Source of the DNA: Pseudomonas luteola NBRC 103146
GTDB taxonomy: Bacteria > Pseudomonadota > Gammaproteobacteria > Pseudomonadales > Pseudomonadaceae
NCBI RefSeq assembly: GCF_002091675.1
Contig: NZ_BDAE01000005.1
Coordinates: 62,001-126,000 of the forward strand
Reading direction: 5' to 3'
Length of the DNA: 64,000 bases
Shown: piece after piece, positions 26,161 to 36,784 of the stretch
Layout: the number at the start of each line of letters is the position of its first letter
Numbering within the stretch: position 1 is the stretch's first letter
Notes under the pieces: generated by a model
Seen by the model: the letters and a program-made list of their open reading frames with translations, nothing else
What the model was told of the DNA's origin: nothing
Databases searched by the model: none
Made by a program: the position numbers and the translations under genes

Positions 26161-26913
26161 TCAGTAGAGGCTGAACGGAAAGTATCGGGCGTTGATCTGC
26201 TGGTATGTCCCGTTGGCGAGAATACCTTTGAGAGCTTCATCCAGGCGGGCTTTCAGCGGATCGTTCTTGCGTACCGCTATCGCAATGCGGTCCTTTTGCA
26301 GGACGGGTTCGCCTTTAAGCTCGAAGCGTTGCCCCTCTGGGGTCTGCAGCCAGGCGTAATGCGCAAAGCGGTCTCCCAGTACGGCATCCACACGCCCATC
26401 TGCAAGGGCCTGGTTGGCTTCCTCCTGGGAGTCGTAGAAGCGCATGTTGACCTGACCGCCCAGATGGTTGGAGAGCCAATCTGCCGAAAGCGTCGCGCGG
26501 CCGGCACCGATAACCTTGCCTTTGAGTCCGCGGGGGTCTGTGCTGAACGGTTTATCCCTGGGGGCAATGAACTGAATGCTGTTCATGTAGTAGGGGATAG
26601 TGAAGGAGACGAGCTGCTCGCGCTCCGGTGTGATCGACATTGAGGAAATGATGGCGTCGAACTTGCGTGCGTTCAGTGAAGGCAGCATGCGATCCCAGCT
26701 GGTGATCACGAACTGGCATTGCACCTTGAGTTCTGCACACAGTGCCTGGGCAATATCCACATCGAAGCCGGTCAGCTTGCCGTTACCACTAACGCTACTG
26801 AACGGGGGAAGCGAGCCTTGAGCGCCCACTTTGAGAACGTCGGCTGCCAGAGCTGTGCCGCACAGGCTTAAGCCCGCCATCAAAGAAATAACCCATCGCT
26901 TGAGCCGCTTCAT
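26161..26913 (-). CDS. Amino-acid ABC transporter substrate-binding protein (SBP_bac_3)
   Basis: 250-aa periplasmic binding protein of the polar/basic amino acid family (HisJ/ArgT-like). A signal peptide, MKRLKRWVISLMAGLSLCGT...ALA (abridged), precedes the mature LKVGAQGSLPPFSSVSGNGK. The ligand-fold motif GFDVDIAQALCAELKVQCQF, the SMSITPEREQLVSFTIPYY segment and DAVLGDRFAHYAWL are family hallmarks. GGAGGAA lies directly before the ATG. No permease or ATPase gene is adjacent, so it either shares a transporter encoded elsewhere or works as an orphan sensor. Confidence 0.9.
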   Translation of the reverse strand: MKRLKRWVISLMAGLSLCGTALAADVLKVGAQGSLPPFSSVSGNGKLTGFDVDIAQALCAELKVQCQFVITSWDRMLPSLNARKFDAIISSMSITPEREQLVSFTIPYYMNSIQFIAPRDKPFSTDPRGLKGKVIGAGRATLSADWLSNHLGGQVNMRFYDSQEEANQALADGRVDAVLGDRFAHYAWLQTPEGQRFELKGEPVLQKDRIAIAVRKNDPLKARLDEALKGILANGTYQQINARYFPFSLY

Positions 26914-27066
26914 TCATTCCTCCATCTACAGGTCTGTATAAGCTTTACAGCTGTTTAACCGCAGGTTGTCAAATAAAAGACCCAAGACGAGCAATTGAGC
27001 GAACGGGAGAGAATCGTGCTGAAGCCTTTTCGGGGCAGTGATACGAGGCGGGACAAACATGCAGGC

Positions 27067-27097
27067 AAAAAAAAGCCCGAGCAGTGATCGGGCTTTT
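27067..27097 (-). terminator. Rho-independent terminator of tRNA-Phe
   Basis: On the minus strand AAAAGCCCGA, loop TCACTGC, TCGGGCTTTTTTTT, starting 8 bases after the tRNA 3' end. Confidence 0.9.
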
Positions 27098-27104
27098 AGA
27101 ATCA

Positions 27105-27180
27105 TGGTGCCCAGGGACGGAATCGAACCGCCGACACGGGGATTTTCAATCCCCTGCTCTACCAACTGAGCTACCTGGGC
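27105..27180 (-). tRNA. tRNA-Phe (anticodon GAA)
   Basis: 76 nt including an encoded 3' CCA. Acceptor GCCCAGG pairs with CCTGGGC, the D arm is GCTC...GAGC, the anticodon arm is GGGGA-TTGAAAA-TCCCC with GAA at the centre of the loop, and the T arm carries GTTCGATTC. A terminator follows on the same strand. It lies downstream of the asmA-mutY-yggX operon in the same orientation. Confidence 0.98.
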
Positions 27181-27295
27181 AACGGGGCGCATTAAACCGT
27201 TATAAACGATTTGTGTCAAGCGCGAGTTGAAAAAAAATTCAATTTTTACCGTGACTTAAGTGTTTGCCCCAAAATCAGAAGGGCTAGCCCCCAGA

Positions 27296-27568
27296 TCATT
27301 CACTGGGCGGTACATATCCTTCGGCTTGCGCGTAGTCTTCGCCAGAAAGGAATTTATCCATTTCCTGCTGAAGGAATTTACGGTCGTCGGCATTCATCAT
27401 GTTCAGACGGCGCTCGTTGATCAGCATGGTCTGATGTTTCTGCCAGTCATCCCAGGCCTGCTTGGATACATTCAGGTAAATGTCCTCGCCCTTGGCGCCC
27501 GGATAAGGCGGGCGATCCAGGCCAGGCAGTTCTTGCTTGAGCTTGCGGCACATGACAGTGCGGGTCAT
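27296..27568 (-). CDS. yggX: Fe(2+)-trafficking / oxidative-damage protection protein YggX
   Basis: 90-aa cytosolic protein that helps protect iron-sulfur clusters from oxidation. The N-terminal [20 protein letters not shown] with Cys7 and the [20 protein letters not shown] segment match the family closely. Its start overlaps the mutY stop in ATGA, an order (mutY-yggX) that is conserved in E. coli and Pseudomonas; MutY itself carries a 4Fe-4S cluster. Confidence 0.97.
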   Translation of the reverse strand: MTRTVMCRKLKQELPGLDRPPYPGAKGEDIYLNVSKQAWDDWQKHQTMLINERRLNMMNADDRKFLQQEMDKFLSGEDYAQAEGYVPPSE

Positions 27569-28629
27569 ACGGTTTCTCCTTTCAACGCCTCTTCGGCGCG
27601 CTTGAGCAATTTCTTGACCGGGGCTGCCAGCCCCAGGCGTGGCGGATTGGCGAGGTTATACCAAAGCCAGTCCGGTTCGGTCATGGATTGATTGCGGCTG
27701 TCCACATGAATCAGCCAGGGCTCGATGTTGAGCTGGAAATGGCTGAAGGTATGTGTAAGGCCAGGCAAGGCCTGACGCTGTTCCATGATCAGGCTGTGGC
27801 GCTCAATCAGGGCCCCCAGCTGATCGACCGTATCGAGCTCAGGTGGACTCCAGAGACCACCCCAGAGCCCGGAAGAAGGGCGCCGGTGGAGCAGGATGGC
27901 ATTGTCATCATTGATGATCAGTGGCATCAGGGTCCGCTTTTGCGGCAAGGTCTTCCGTGGCTTGGGTTCGGGAAAATCCGTTTCACGTCCCAGCCGATGG
28001 GCCTGGCAGCCTTCTTTCAATGGACAGAGCAGGCAGGTGGGCTTGCTGCGTGTGCACAGTGTAGCGCCCAGGTCCATCATGGCCTGAGTGTAGTTGCCCA
28101 CACGAATGTGAGGTGTATAGCGCTCCGCCACGTCCCATAGCGCTCGGGCGACGGCGGGCTCGCCGGGATAGCCGGACTGTGCCGAATAGCGCGCCAGAAC
28201 CCGCTTGACGTTGCCGTCCAGAATCGGTGCGCGAATGTTCATGGACAGGCTGGCAATGGCACCTGCCGTCGAGCGGCCTATGCCTGGCAGGTCCACGAGG
28301 GCTTCGACACTACGTGGAAACTCACCGCTGTGCTCGGTGACGACAATCTTTGCCGTCTTGTGCAGATTTCGGGCGCGACTGTAATACCCCAGTCCCGTCC
28401 AGAGGTGCAGTACTTCGTCTTCAGAGGCAGCGGCAAGCGCCTGGACATCGGGTAACGCCTGCATGAAACGGTCAAAATAGCCCAGCACTGTACTGACCTG
28501 GGTCTGCTGGAGCATGATCTCCGAGACCCAGACCCGATAAGGGGTGATGTTCTGCTGCCAGGGCAGGTCCTTGCGGCCATGAATGTCGTACCAATTCAGG
28601 ACTGCGCTGGAAAAGCGTTCCGGATTCAT
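27565..28629 (-). CDS. mutY: A/G-specific adenine DNA glycosylase
   Basis: Removes adenine mispaired with 8-oxoguanine or G (354 aa). Catalytic Glu37 is in SEIMLQQTQ and Asp138 follows the helix-hairpin-helix segment [17 protein letters not shown]; both positions equal those of E. coli. The 4Fe-4S cysteines are at 192, 199, 202 and 208 in [17 protein letters not shown]. The C-terminal NUDIX-like 8-oxoG recognition domain covers about residues 230-345, containing [20 protein letters not shown]. Four-base overlaps couple it to the AsmA-family gene before it and to yggX after it. Confidence 0.97.
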   Translation of the reverse strand: MNPERFSSAVLNWYDIHGRKDLPWQQNITPYRVWVSEIMLQQTQVSTVLGYFDRFMQALPDVQALAAASEDEVLHLWTGLGYYSRARNLHKTAKIVVTEHSGEFPRSVEALVDLPGIGRSTAGAIASLSMNIRAPILDGNVKRVLARYSAQSGYPGEPAVARALWDVAERYTPHIRVGNYTQAMMDLGATLCTRSKPTCLLCPLKEGCQAHRLGRETDFPEPKPRKTLPQKRTLMPLIINDDNAILLHRRPSSGLWGGLWSPPELDTVDQLGALIERHSLIMEQRQALPGLTHTFSHFQLNIEPWLIHVDSRNQSMTEPDWLWYNLANPPRLGLAAPVKKLLKRAEEALKGETV

Positions 28630-30845
28630 CGTTTGTGGAATAACCCCTTGATGGCATCTTTGAGTTCGGGACTGACCTTGTCTCCGAGCTTTTCATCCAG
28701 TTTCTCATTAAGTCGATCACCCGCCAGTCGGGCGACGATCTTGCTCATGCCGTCGCGATCCAGGCGGCAGGCCTTGGCGCCCAGCTCCAGCGGACCCCGG
28801 CAATGCAACGGCCACTCGATGCCGGTATAGCGCTCATTGACCTGACAGGCCGGGTCGGGCATGTCGCTCTTGTCGCCTTCGACGGTTACGCCAATGCGGT
28901 AGTCCAAGCCCAGCACGCGTAAGTCGATGTCACCATTGCCCTTGGCCGTCAGGCCGGGAATGCGGGCAATCAGGTCCTGGTTGCTGGCGACTCCATTATT
29001 GATGGTCAGACTACCGCTCAGCTCGCGGAACGGAGTGTCCTGGCCATCATGCGCACTGGCAAGTGTCTTTTTGTTGAGCAGCGCGATGCCCTGGCAGAGC
29101 TGGCCCTCTAGGTTGGCATTGGCCAGTACACCATTGCTCAGACGAAAGCGCGCCGTTCCATCCAGGCTATCCATCCATGCCTTCTGGCTATTGCCTTGCG
29201 CGGTCAGGTTAGCATCCAGATCCAGCGCCCCCCGTACGGGTGGCTTTTGGCCTTGGGCCTGGAGAATTTTTTCAACCGGTACCTGAGCAATGCGTTCGGT
29301 CACATTGAGTTTGGGTGTGATTCCTCGAACATCAAGGGCACCATTGGCCTGAAAGCGACCGCTGAACAAGTCGCCACGCAATTCGCTCAGTGTGACGAGG
29401 CCGTCTTTACCGTTGAGCTTGAGGCTGGCGTTATCAATAGGCAGCTTGGTGACCACGAAGTGATCCAGGTTGAGCGAAGCGTTCAGATCCAGTGCTTTGA
29501 GCCGCTCTACAGGAAGAATGTCCTCACTGCTCCAGGCATGCTGAGTGGGGGAGGAGGGAAGCGGTGAATTGCCCTGGCTGGCAACCGCATCGGCTGCAGT
29601 CACTTCGTTCTGGCGAGCCGTATTGCTCTCGTGCTGAGCGGCAGCCGTCTTGGCGGGCAGGTAGCGATCCAGGTCGAGGCGATCACCTCTAAGGTCAATG
29701 CGCAAGGCTTTACGGGCGAAGTCTTCTACGGCAATACGACCCGAGAAGGTGCCGCCATCCAGTACAAGGTTCAGGTCTTCCAGCGCCAGGCTGTTCTGGC
29801 TGCCAGACAAGCGTGTATTGAACTCAACCTGCTTGAGCGTGTTGGCGTCAGCCATTTCCGGCAGGGCGACACCAATGCTGGTCAGAAAAGCACGCAGATC
29901 GGTCTGTGCAATGGACAGGCCGCCTTCAAGCTTGGGTGCCTTTTCAAGGTCATGCACTTTGAGTTCACCCAGCGCCTTGAGCTGGTTGAAAGTCAGCTTG
30001 AGGCCGTTCCACTCAGCAACCTGAGCGGCCCGGTCCAGAAGAAGTTGACCTTCCGCTGAATATTTCAGCAGCTGTCCGCCGAAGGGTTCGCCTGTGGCAT
30101 CGCCGGACAGGTTGGCATTGTCCAGCTGGTAACGTTGCAAGGCATTGTCAAAGCGCAGCTCGCCAGTCAAGACCACCGAGGCATTGACGGGCGGTTGATT
30201 GGTCGTGAGGGTGCCCAGCAGTTTCAGCGGAATATTGGTGCCTTCGCGGATGCTGCCAGTGCTCAGGTCAAGGCCTTCGAACGCATAATGCGCGCCGCTG
30301 CGGGCATCGCTGTAATCGAGGCGTGAGTCCTTGACCGTCAGGCTATCGATATCCAGCTTGAGTGGGCGGCGTGGCTTATCATCCTGGCCGGCTGGCTGCT
30401 CCGCCGGTTGGTCGTTTGGCGTACCGGGGGTTTTATCGGGTGCGGGGCGGCCAATGTTTTCCCAGTTGGCCTGGCCTTGTTCGTCGCGAGCCAGCGTCAG
30501 GTTGAGGCCGTCCACGCGAATATCACTCATCTCGACATCATGGCGAAGCAGCGGCAATACGCGCACCGAGAAGCCCAACCGCTGTACGTTGGCAAGCGGC
30601 TTTTGTGGTGTGGTGGCACTGGCGATGGTCGCATCATGAAGTTGCAGGCCAAGCCATGGAAAGAGGCTCCAGCCTATATCGCCATTAAGGGTCAGCTCGA
30701 TGTTGGCCTTGTCCCGGGCAAGTTGGCGGATTTCGTCTTTGTAATCGTTGGGGTCGAACAAGTGGGTCAAGGCAAAGCCCAGCGCCACGATGATCAGCAG
30801 CAGCCCAAGAAAGACAAGGCCGAGCACTTTTCCGAACGCTTTCAT
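28626..30845 (-). CDS. AsmA-family protein
   Basis: 739-aa inner-membrane-anchored periplasmic protein. One N-terminal transmembrane helix (VLGLVFLGLLLIIVALGFAL) precedes a long beta-rich periplasmic region with the AsmA start LFDPNDYKDEIRQLARDK. AsmA-like proteins belong to the bridge-type lipid transport superfamily and affect outer-membrane biogenesis. The start at 30845 follows AAGGAC; an in-frame ATG at 31025 adds 60 residues without hydrophobic or family features and is rejected. A C-terminal family signature TGIEWPLHCRG includes a conserved Cys. It is the first gene of asmA-mutY-yggX. Confidence 0.93.
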   Translation of the reverse strand: MKAFGKVLGLVFLGLLLIIVALGFALTHLFDPNDYKDEIRQLARDKANIELTLNGDIGWSLFPWLGLQLHDATIASATTPQKPLANVQRLGFSVRVLPLLRHDVEMSDIRVDGLNLTLARDEQGQANWENIGRPAPDKTPGTPNDQPAEQPAGQDDKPRRPLKLDIDSLTVKDSRLDYSDARSGAHYAFEGLDLSTGSIREGTNIPLKLLGTLTTNQPPVNASVVLTGELRFDNALQRYQLDNANLSGDATGEPFGGQLLKYSAEGQLLLDRAAQVAEWNGLKLTFNQLKALGELKVHDLEKAPKLEGGLSIAQTDLRAFLTSIGVALPEMADANTLKQVEFNTRLSGSQNSLALEDLNLVLDGGTFSGRIAVEDFARKALRIDLRGDRLDLDRYLPAKTAAAQHESNTARQNEVTAADAVASQGNSPLPSSPTQHAWSSEDILPVERLKALDLNASLNLDHFVVTKLPIDNASLKLNGKDGLVTLSELRGDLFSGRFQANGALDVRGITPKLNVTERIAQVPVEKILQAQGQKPPVRGALDLDANLTAQGNSQKAWMDSLDGTARFRLSNGVLANANLEGQLCQGIALLNKKTLASAHDGQDTPFRELSGSLTINNGVASNQDLIARIPGLTAKGNGDIDLRVLGLDYRIGVTVEGDKSDMPDPACQVNERYTGIEWPLHCRGPLELGAKACRLDRDGMSKIVARLAGDRLNEKLDEKLGDKVSPELKDAIKGLFHKR

Positions 30846-31158
30846 TGACGGGTCCTTATCTAAAAACTTAAGTAATTGGCCGAGTATAACGCTGCCAAGT
30901 GGTCGTTTTGGCTGGATGAACGTCAGAAGCGCGATATCGGCCTCAGACTCTCTGTCGCGCTGTAAATGCCGTTTGGCGTGTAGGCACGAAAAATTGAGTG
31001 CTGTGCTCTGGTATTTACACGCCATGCGCTCTATTGTCGCGCCCCGACTAAAGGAGAATTCGTTCGCGTTTTTGAAAAAAAACGGTGCGTTGGGGAATGC
31101 CCGGTCTTTTCTGCGAACATTTCAGCGAGTCGTCAACACTTCATATAGGGGATTTCTC
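30846..31158. other. Divergent intergenic region, AsmA-family gene / OFA transporter (313 bases)
   Basis: No gene. Promoters for both directions should be here. A loose inverted pair, TGTAAATGCC (30961) and GGTATTTACA (31010), matches at 9 of 10 positions but has a 39-base spacing and is only suggestive. Confidence 0.5.
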
Positions 31159-32817
31159 ATGAGCATTACGCTCACACAGAGCGGCACTTCCGCTCGTCCC
31201 GCTTTCCTATCCAAGGAACGGATCGTTGCCACCCATGGCTTCAACCGCTGGCTGGTACCGCCAGCAGCACTGGCCATTCATATGTGTATCGGCATGGCCT
31301 ACGGGTTCTCCGTATTCTGGTTGCCGCTATCTCGCGCCGTTGGCATTGATGCACCCATTGCTTGCGCACCCACCATGGGCTTTTTCGATCAGCTTTTCGC
31401 CACGGGCTGCGACTGGAAAATCTCCCAGTTAGGCTGGATGTATACCCTGTTCTTCCTGTTCCTGGGCTGCTCGGCTGCCTTTTTCGGTAGCTGGCTGGAG
31501 CACGCCGGTCCTCGCAAGGCAGGCATCGTGTCGGCATTCCTGTGGTGTGGCGGTCTGGTGATCTCGGCCATGGGCGTTTACACCCACCATATCTGGCTGC
31601 TCTGGCTGGGGGCTGGTGTGATCGGGGGGATCGGGCTGGGGCTTGGCTATATTTCGCCAGTTTCGACACTCATGAAGTGGTTCCCTGACAAGCGGGGCAT
31701 GGCGGCCGGCATGGCGATCATGGGCTTCGGCGGCGGTGCGATGGTCGGTGCGCCCCTGGCCGACATGCTGATGCGCCATTTCGCAACGGCTGAAGATGTT
31801 GGTGTCTGGCAGTGCTTCCTGGTCCTGGCCGGCGTTTATTTTGTCTTCATGATAGGTGGCGCGCTTGCGTACCGCGTACCGCCGCCTGGCTGGCGTCCGG
31901 AAGGATGGTCGCTTTCGCTGAAAAAGACCGGTAATGACATGATCACCAGTCGCCACGTGCATGTCAGCAAGGCCTGGCGCACGCCTCAATTCTGGCTGGT
32001 GTGGGCGGTACTCTGTCTGAACGTTTCCGCTGGTATCGGTATCCTGGGTATGGCATCGCCCATGCTGCAGGAAGTATTCGGTGGTCGCCTGATCAGCGTT
32101 GGTATCCGCTTCAATGACCTGAACAAGGATCAGCTGGCGCAGATCGCCACGATCGCTGCCGGCTTTACTGGCCTGCTCAGTCTGTTCAACATCGGCGGTC
32201 GTTTCTTCTGGGCATCGTTCTCGGACTTTATCGGTCGCAAGATCACGTTTTTCGTGTTCTTTGCGCTGGGCTTTGCCTTGTACGCGATCATTCCGTGGAC
32301 CAGCCACATGGGCAGCGTAGCGCTGTTCGTGTTCACGTTCTGCCTGATTCTGTCCATGTACGGCGGCTGCTTCGCTACCGTGCCGGCTTATCTGGCGGAT
32401 CTCTTCGGTACGCAGATGGTGGGGGCGATCCATGGTCGTCTGCTGACGGCCTGGGCCGCTGCCGGTATTTTCGGTCCGGTGCTGGTGAACTACCTGCGTG
32501 AATACCAGCTGGGCCTGGGGGTTCCGCGTGCAGCTGTCTATGACACTACGCTGTATATCCTGTCGGGCCTGCTGATCCTCGGCTTTATCTGTAACCTGCT
32601 GGTACGCCCGGTGGCAGACAAGCACTTTATGACCGAGGCCGAGCTGGCTGTTGAGCGTTCCAAGAGCAACGACAACAACTTCGACAATCTGGTAATCGAA
32701 TGGTCGGCTGACCCGTCCAGCAAGACCTGGGTCATTCTGGCGTGGGCTGTGGTCGTCATTCCGTTGGCATGGGGTGTTCTCATTACCCTGGGCAAAACGG
32801 CTGTGCTGTTCGGCTAA
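31159..32817 (+). CDS. OFA-family (oxalate/formate antiporter-like) MFS transporter
   Basis: 552-aa inner-membrane transporter with about 12 transmembrane segments. The opening segments [20 protein letters not shown] and the [20 protein letters not shown] stretch, as well as [20 protein letters not shown], are characteristic of the OFA branch of the MFS. There is an inserted polar stretch between segments 6 and 7, and a C-terminal extra helix ([19 protein letters not shown]). The ATG at 31159 is chosen because the N-terminal [10 protein letters not shown] fits; longer upstream frames overlap the AsmA-family promoter region. Substrate is uncertain: OFA members carry oxalate, formate, lactate or pyruvate-like acids. 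Confidence 0.88.
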   Translation: MSITLTQSGTSARPAFLSKERIVATHGFNRWLVPPAALAIHMCIGMAYGFSVFWLPLSRAVGIDAPIACAPTMGFFDQLFATGCDWKISQLGWMYTLFFLFLGCSAAFFGSWLEHAGPRKAGIVSAFLWCGGLVISAMGVYTHHIWLLWLGAGVIGGIGLGLGYISPVSTLMKWFPDKRGMAAGMAIMGFGGGAMVGAPLADMLMRHFATAEDVGVWQCFLVLAGVYFVFMIGGALAYRVPPPGWRPEGWSLSLKKTGNDMITSRHVHVSKAWRTPQFWLVWAVLCLNVSAGIGILGMASPMLQEVFGGRLISVGIRFNDLNKDQLAQIATIAAGFTGLLSLFNIGGRFFWASFSDFIGRKITFFVFFALGFALYAIIPWTSHMGSVALFVFTFCLILSMYGGCFATVPAYLADLFGTQMVGAIHGRLLTAWAAAGIFGPVLVNYLREYQLGLGVPRAAVYDTTLYILSGLLILGFICNLLVRPVADKHFMTEAELAVERSKSNDNNFDNLVIEWSADPSSKTWVILAWAVVVIPLAWGVLITLGKTAVLFG

Positions 32818-32828
32818 GCGATACCGCT

Positions 32829-32856
32829 CGCGGCAGGTGCAATGCCTGCCGCGTTT
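32829..32856 (+). terminator. Terminator after the OFA transporter
   Basis: CGCGGCAGG, loop TGCAATG, CCTGCCGCG, then TTT. Strong GC stem with a short T run, 12 bases after the stop. Confidence 0.75.
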
Positions 32857-32977
32857 CCCGCCACTCGTCCCATCCTTCCTCTCGTTTGCGTTTAGGTACC
32901 TTTCACGGCTTCTGCTTCCTGGCTATGGCTTCTATACTGTTTACCCTTTTTTGCCCTCTCATTTCGCGGAGCAGGTA

Positions 32978-33571
32978 ATGGCCGAACGCAAGGCAGCCGT
33001 CGAGCGCAATACCCTGGAAACCCAGGTCAAGGTATCCATCAATCTGGATGGCACCGGGCAAGCCCGATTCGACATCGGGGTTCCCTTTCTTGAGCACATG
33101 CTGGATCAGATCGCCCGCCACGGGTTGATCGACCTGGACATCCATTGCAAGGGCGACCTGCATATCGACGATCACCATACCGTTGAGGACGTGGGCATCA
33201 CGCTGGGTCAGGCCTTTGCCCAGGCCATTGGCGACAAGAAAGGCATCTACCGTTACGGACATGCCTATGTGCCACTGGACGAAGCCCTGTCCCGGGTCGT
33301 CATCGATTTTTCCGGGCGTCCCGGTCTGCACTGGCATGTACCGTTTACCCGGGCTACGGTCGGAGGCTTCGACGTCGATCTGTTCATCGAGTTTTTCCAG
33401 GGCTTCGTCAACCATGCGCAGGTAACGCTGCATGTGGATAACCTGCGTGGCATCAACACTCACCACCAGATCGAGACGGTCTTCAAGGCGTTTGGACGCG
33501 CGCTGCGCATGGCAGTCAGCCAGGACGAGCGCATGGCCGGACAGATGCCGTCTACCAAGGGGTGCCTCTGA
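32978..33571 (+). CDS. hisB: Imidazoleglycerol-phosphate dehydratase
   Basis: Manganese-dependent dehydratase of histidine synthesis (197 aa, monofunctional as usual in Pseudomonas and without the phosphatase domain of the enteric enzyme). Metal-ligand motifs [16 protein letters not shown] and [20 protein letters not shown] are intact, and the N-terminal [13 protein letters not shown] is typical. GGAGCAGG precedes the ATG at 32978. The stop overlaps the hisH start in TGATG. Confidence 0.97.
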   Translation: MAERKAAVERNTLETQVKVSINLDGTGQARFDIGVPFLEHMLDQIARHGLIDLDIHCKGDLHIDDHHTVEDVGITLGQAFAQAIGDKKGIYRYGHAYVPLDEALSRVVIDFSGRPGLHWHVPFTRATVGGFDVDLFIEFFQGFVNHAQVTLHVDNLRGINTHHQIETVFKAFGRALRMAVSQDERMAGQMPSTKGCL

Positions 33572-34209
33572 TGCAGACGGTAGCAGTCATCGACTATGGC
33601 ATGGGCAACCTGCACTCGGTTGCCAAGGCGCTTGAGTATTCAGGCGGCGCACGCGTGCTGGTCACGGGCAATCCGCAGATCATTCGGGAGGCAGACCGCA
33701 TCGTCCTGCCGGGCGTAGGCGCTATCCGCGATTGTATGGCTGAGATCCACCGCCTGGGCATTGATGTGCTGGTTCGCGAAGTCAGCCAGGATCGTCCCTT
33801 CCTGGGCGTCTGTGTGGGCATGCAGGCCTTGATGGAAACCAGCGAGGAAAACAACGGTGTTGACTGTATCGGCCTGTTTCCCGGTCGGGTGCGCCGCTTC
33901 CCTGCCGATATGGTAGAGAATGGTGAAAAGCTTAAAGTCCCGCACATGGGATGGAACGAGGTGGCGCATACCCTTGATCATCCGCTTTGGCATGGTATTC
34001 CAGACCAGAGCCGCTTCTACTTTGTGCACAGCTACTACATCGAGGCCGCCAACGCTCGCCAGGTAGTCGGTCAAGGCCATTATGGCGTGGACTTTACCGC
34101 CGCCTTGGCTGACGGTCCGCGCTTTGCCACGCAGTTCCATCCCGAAAAGAGCGCAACCTGCGGTTTGCAGCTCTACCAGAACTTCGTTGCCTGGGATGGC
34201 CGCTGGTAA
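33571..34209 (+). CDS. hisH: Imidazole glycerol phosphate synthase, glutamine amidotransferase subunit
   Basis: Class I glutamine amidotransferase (212 aa) that delivers ammonia to HisF. The triad is Cys81 ([13 protein letters not shown]), His190 and Glu192 (FHPEKSA). The oxyanion segment LPGVGA and the N-terminal [12 protein letters not shown] are standard. The start is the ATG at 33571; a GTG at 33562 is inside hisB. The following gap to hisA is 145 bases, wider than the other his spacings. Confidence 0.97.
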   Translation: MQTVAVIDYGMGNLHSVAKALEYSGGARVLVTGNPQIIREADRIVLPGVGAIRDCMAEIHRLGIDVLVREVSQDRPFLGVCVGMQALMETSEENNGVDCIGLFPGRVRRFPADMVENGEKLKVPHMGWNEVAHTLDHPLWHGIPDQSRFYFVHSYYIEAANARQVVGQGHYGVDFTAALADGPRFATQFHPEKSATCGLQLYQNFVAWDGRW

Positions 34210-34354
34210 GCCTGGCTGACTGTACTAGCCGCCATGGCAAGGCTTGAGCGCAAGCACAAAACCAACCCGTGGCGTTTTATCACCATTAGCGAACGCATTC
34301 CTGGCGCTGAACCTGTGCCATGCAGGCCGCCCCGAATGCCTTGGGTAGAGATCT

Positions 34355-35092
34355 ATGCTGATTATTCCTGCGATTGATTTGAAAGATGGCGCCTGCGTGC
34401 GTCTGCGCCAGGGCCGTATGGAAGATTCCACGGTTTTCTCCGACGATCCTGTAAGCATGGCGGCCAAGTGGGTCGAAGGCGGCTGCCGTCGTTTGCACCT
34501 GGTTGATCTTAATGGAGCGTTCGAAGGCCAGCCGGTCAATGGCGAAGTGGTTACTGCGATCGCCAAGCGCTATCCCTCCCTGCCTATCCAGATCGGTGGC
34601 GGTATCCGCTCATTGGAAACCATCGAGCACTATGTAAAGGCTGGCGTCAGCTACGTAATTATCGGTACCAAGGCTGTTAAGGAACCAGAGTTTGTCGCCG
34701 AAGCCTGCCGAGCCTTTCCAGGCAAGGTTATTGTTGGGCTGGATGCCAAAGACGGCTTCGTGGCGACTGATGGCTGGGCGGAAGTCAGTCAGGTGCAGGT
34801 AATCGATCTGGCCAAGCGCTTCGAGGCAGACGGCGTTTCGGCGATTGTTTACACCGATATTGCCCGTGACGGCATGATGCAGGGATGCAACGTACCGTTT
34901 ACTGCCGCGCTGGCAAACGCTACCCGAATTCCTGTCATCGCATCGGGCGGTATCCATAACCTGGGCGATATCCAGAATCTGCTGGATGCCAAGGCACCCG
35001 GCATCATCGGTGCCATTACCGGTCGCGCGATCTACGAAGGCACGTTGGACGTCGCAGAGGCTCAGGCCCTGTGCGATCGTTATCAGGCATAA
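34355..35092 (+). CDS. hisA: ProFAR isomerase
   Basis: TIM-barrel isomerase of histidine synthesis (245 aa): 1-(5-phosphoribosyl)-5-[(5-phosphoribosylamino)methylideneamino]imidazole-4-carboxamide isomerase. Catalytic Asp8 is in [17 protein letters not shown], the second Asp is in [14 protein letters not shown], and phosphate-binding loops read IQIGGGIRS and [11 protein letters not shown]. Followed 27 bases later by hisF. Confidence 0.97.
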   Translation: MLIIPAIDLKDGACVRLRQGRMEDSTVFSDDPVSMAAKWVEGGCRRLHLVDLNGAFEGQPVNGEVVTAIAKRYPSLPIQIGGGIRSLETIEHYVKAGVSYVIIGTKAVKEPEFVAEACRAFPGKVIVGLDAKDGFVATDGWAEVSQVQVIDLAKRFEADGVSAIVYTDIARDGMMQGCNVPFTAALANATRIPVIASGGIHNLGDIQNLLDAKAPGIIGAITGRAIYEGTLDVAEAQALCDRYQA

Positions 35093-35119
35093 GACAGGCC
35101 GACAGACGAGGGATACCGT

Positions 35120-35890
35120 ATGGCACTTGCCAAGAGAATCATTCCCTGCCTCGACGTGGACAATGGCCGCGTGGTGAAGGGCGTCAAATTCGAAAATATC
35201 CGTGACGCCGGAGATCCGGTAGAGATTGCCCGTCGTTACAACGAACAGGGCGCAGATGAAATCACCTTTCTGGATATCACCGCCAGCCACCAGGGCCGCG
35301 ATACCACTCTGCATACGGTCGAACGTATGGCGAGTCAGGTGTTCATTCCGCTGACTGTGGGCGGTGGCGTTCGTACCGTGCAGGATATTCGTAACCTGCT
35401 CAACGCGGGTGCAGACAAGGTCTCAATCAATACTGCAGCAGTCTTTACGCCCGAGTTCGTCGGAGAAGCCGCAGACCGTTTTGGCTCGCAATGCATCGTT
35501 GTCGCCATCGATGCCAAGAAGGTCTCGGCACCGGACGAAACGCCGCGCTGGGAGATCTTTACCCACGGTGGCCGTAAGCCGACCGGGCTGGACGCCGTTG
35601 CCTGGGCACGCAAGATGGAGGACCTGGGAGCCGGTGAAATTCTGTTGACCAGCATGGATCAGGACGGCACCAAGAGCGGGTTCGACCTCGGCGTGACACG
35701 TGCCATCAGTGAGGCCATCAATATTCCTGTTATCGCATCAGGTGGTGTCGGTAATCTTGAGCACCTGGCTGCCGGTATTCTGGAAGGCAAGGCCTCGGCG
35801 GTATTGGCTGCCAGCATTTTCCATTTTGGAGAATACAGCGTGCCTCAAGCCAAGGCCTATATGGCTGAACGGGGTATTGTGGTCCGATAA
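35120..35890 (+). CDS. hisF: Imidazole glycerol phosphate synthase, cyclase subunit
   Basis: TIM-barrel cyclase (256 aa) that partners HisH to form imidazole glycerol phosphate and AICAR. Catalytic Asp residues are in [15 protein letters not shown] and [15 protein letters not shown]; phosphate loops are TVGGGVRTV and [11 protein letters not shown]. Standard length. It is the last his gene of the cluster; the next gene starts 72 bases later and has its own strong ribosome-binding site. Confidence 0.97.
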   Translation: MALAKRIIPCLDVDNGRVVKGVKFENIRDAGDPVEIARRYNEQGADEITFLDITASHQGRDTTLHTVERMASQVFIPLTVGGGVRTVQDIRNLLNAGADKVSINTAAVFTPEFVGEAADRFGSQCIVVAIDAKKVSAPDETPRWEIFTHGGRKPTGLDAVAWARKMEDLGAGEILLTSMDQDGTKSGFDLGVTRAISEAINIPVIASGGVGNLEHLAAGILEGKASAVLAASIFHFGEYSVPQAKAYMAERGIVVR

Positions 35891-35962
35891 ATAGAGATTT
35901 GCGTCACGCTTGGCACGCTTCCTGTTAAAGAAATTGCCCAAAACAAAGCAGGAGGCGTGTCC

Positions 35963-36721
35963 ATGTTCAACGTTGTCATGGCGTTTTGGGTCAGTGTGTT
36001 GATGGTGAGTGCTGGGGCCGCCCAGGCAGCCAGTGCCAACAATCGTATTGATCTGCTGACAGAAAATTTTCCCCCTTACAACATGTCGGTCGATGGCAAG
36101 AACTTCGCACAGGAGGAAAGCCTGAGCGGAATAGCCGTGGATATCGTCCGGGAAGCCTGTAAGCGGGCCGGGGTTGCTTACTCGATGACGCTCCGCTTTC
36201 CCTGGGAGCGTATCTACAAGACCGCGCTGGAGCAGCCTGGCTACGGTGTTTTCGTGACGGCTCGTCTCCCCGAACGGGAAGATTCTTTCAAGTGGGTGGG
36301 GCCGATAGGACCTGATGACTGGATTCTGCTTGCCCGTGCGGACTCATCGCTAAAAATTGGCAGCCTGGATGACGTAAAGCGTCAGGGTTTGCGCATTGGC
36401 GCCTATAAAGGTGACGCGATCGCCGAAAGTTTAGTGAAGCAAGGCATAAACCTAGACCTCTCACTGCGGGATCAGGAAAACGTTCAAAAACTTCAGGCAG
36501 GGCAGATTGACGTCTGGGCCACCGGCGATCCGGCGGGCCGTTATCTGGCGCGTCAACAAGGGGTTACTGACTTCAAGACCGTTCTGCGGTTTAACGAAAG
36601 CCAGCTCTTTTTAGCCTTGAACAAGCAGACACCTGACAATGTGGTGCAAAAACTGCAAAACGCACTGGAGCAGATGCGCAAGGATGGTGAAGTCCAGCGC
36701 ATCCTGGAGCATTACCTTTAA
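35963..36721 (+). CDS. Periplasmic solute-binding protein (SBP_bac_3), tandem copy 1
   Basis: 252-aa secreted binding protein with signal FNVVMAFWVSVLMVSAGAAQA. The start is set at the ATG 35963, which is 7 bases after AGGAGG; the GTG at 35957 is too close to that site. Conserved LLTENFPPYNMSVDGKNFA, GIAVDIVREACKRAG and SLRDQENVQKLQAGQIDVWA place it in the family-3 binding-protein branch that lacks canonical amino-acid-binding residues. A close paralogue follows. Neither has a permease or ATPase gene nearby, so the ligand and the partner membrane protein are unknown. Confidence 0.9.
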   Translation: MFNVVMAFWVSVLMVSAGAAQAASANNRIDLLTENFPPYNMSVDGKNFAQEESLSGIAVDIVREACKRAGVAYSMTLRFPWERIYKTALEQPGYGVFVTARLPEREDSFKWVGPIGPDDWILLARADSSLKIGSLDDVKRQGLRIGAYKGDAIAESLVKQGINLDLSLRDQENVQKLQAGQIDVWATGDPAGRYLARQQGVTDFKTVLRFNESQLFLALNKQTPDNVVQKLQNALEQMRKDGEVQRILEHYL

Positions 36722-36784
36722 ATAAGCATTCGATTGTGCCTTTGCCGGTGGCACAGCAGTTATAAGAAACAAGGAGCTGAAGTG

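Noticed and set aside
31429..32625. 398-codon minus-strand frame opposite the OFA transporter
   Set aside because: The translation is rich in H, Q and R as expected for antisense of membrane-protein codons; no recognisable domain.
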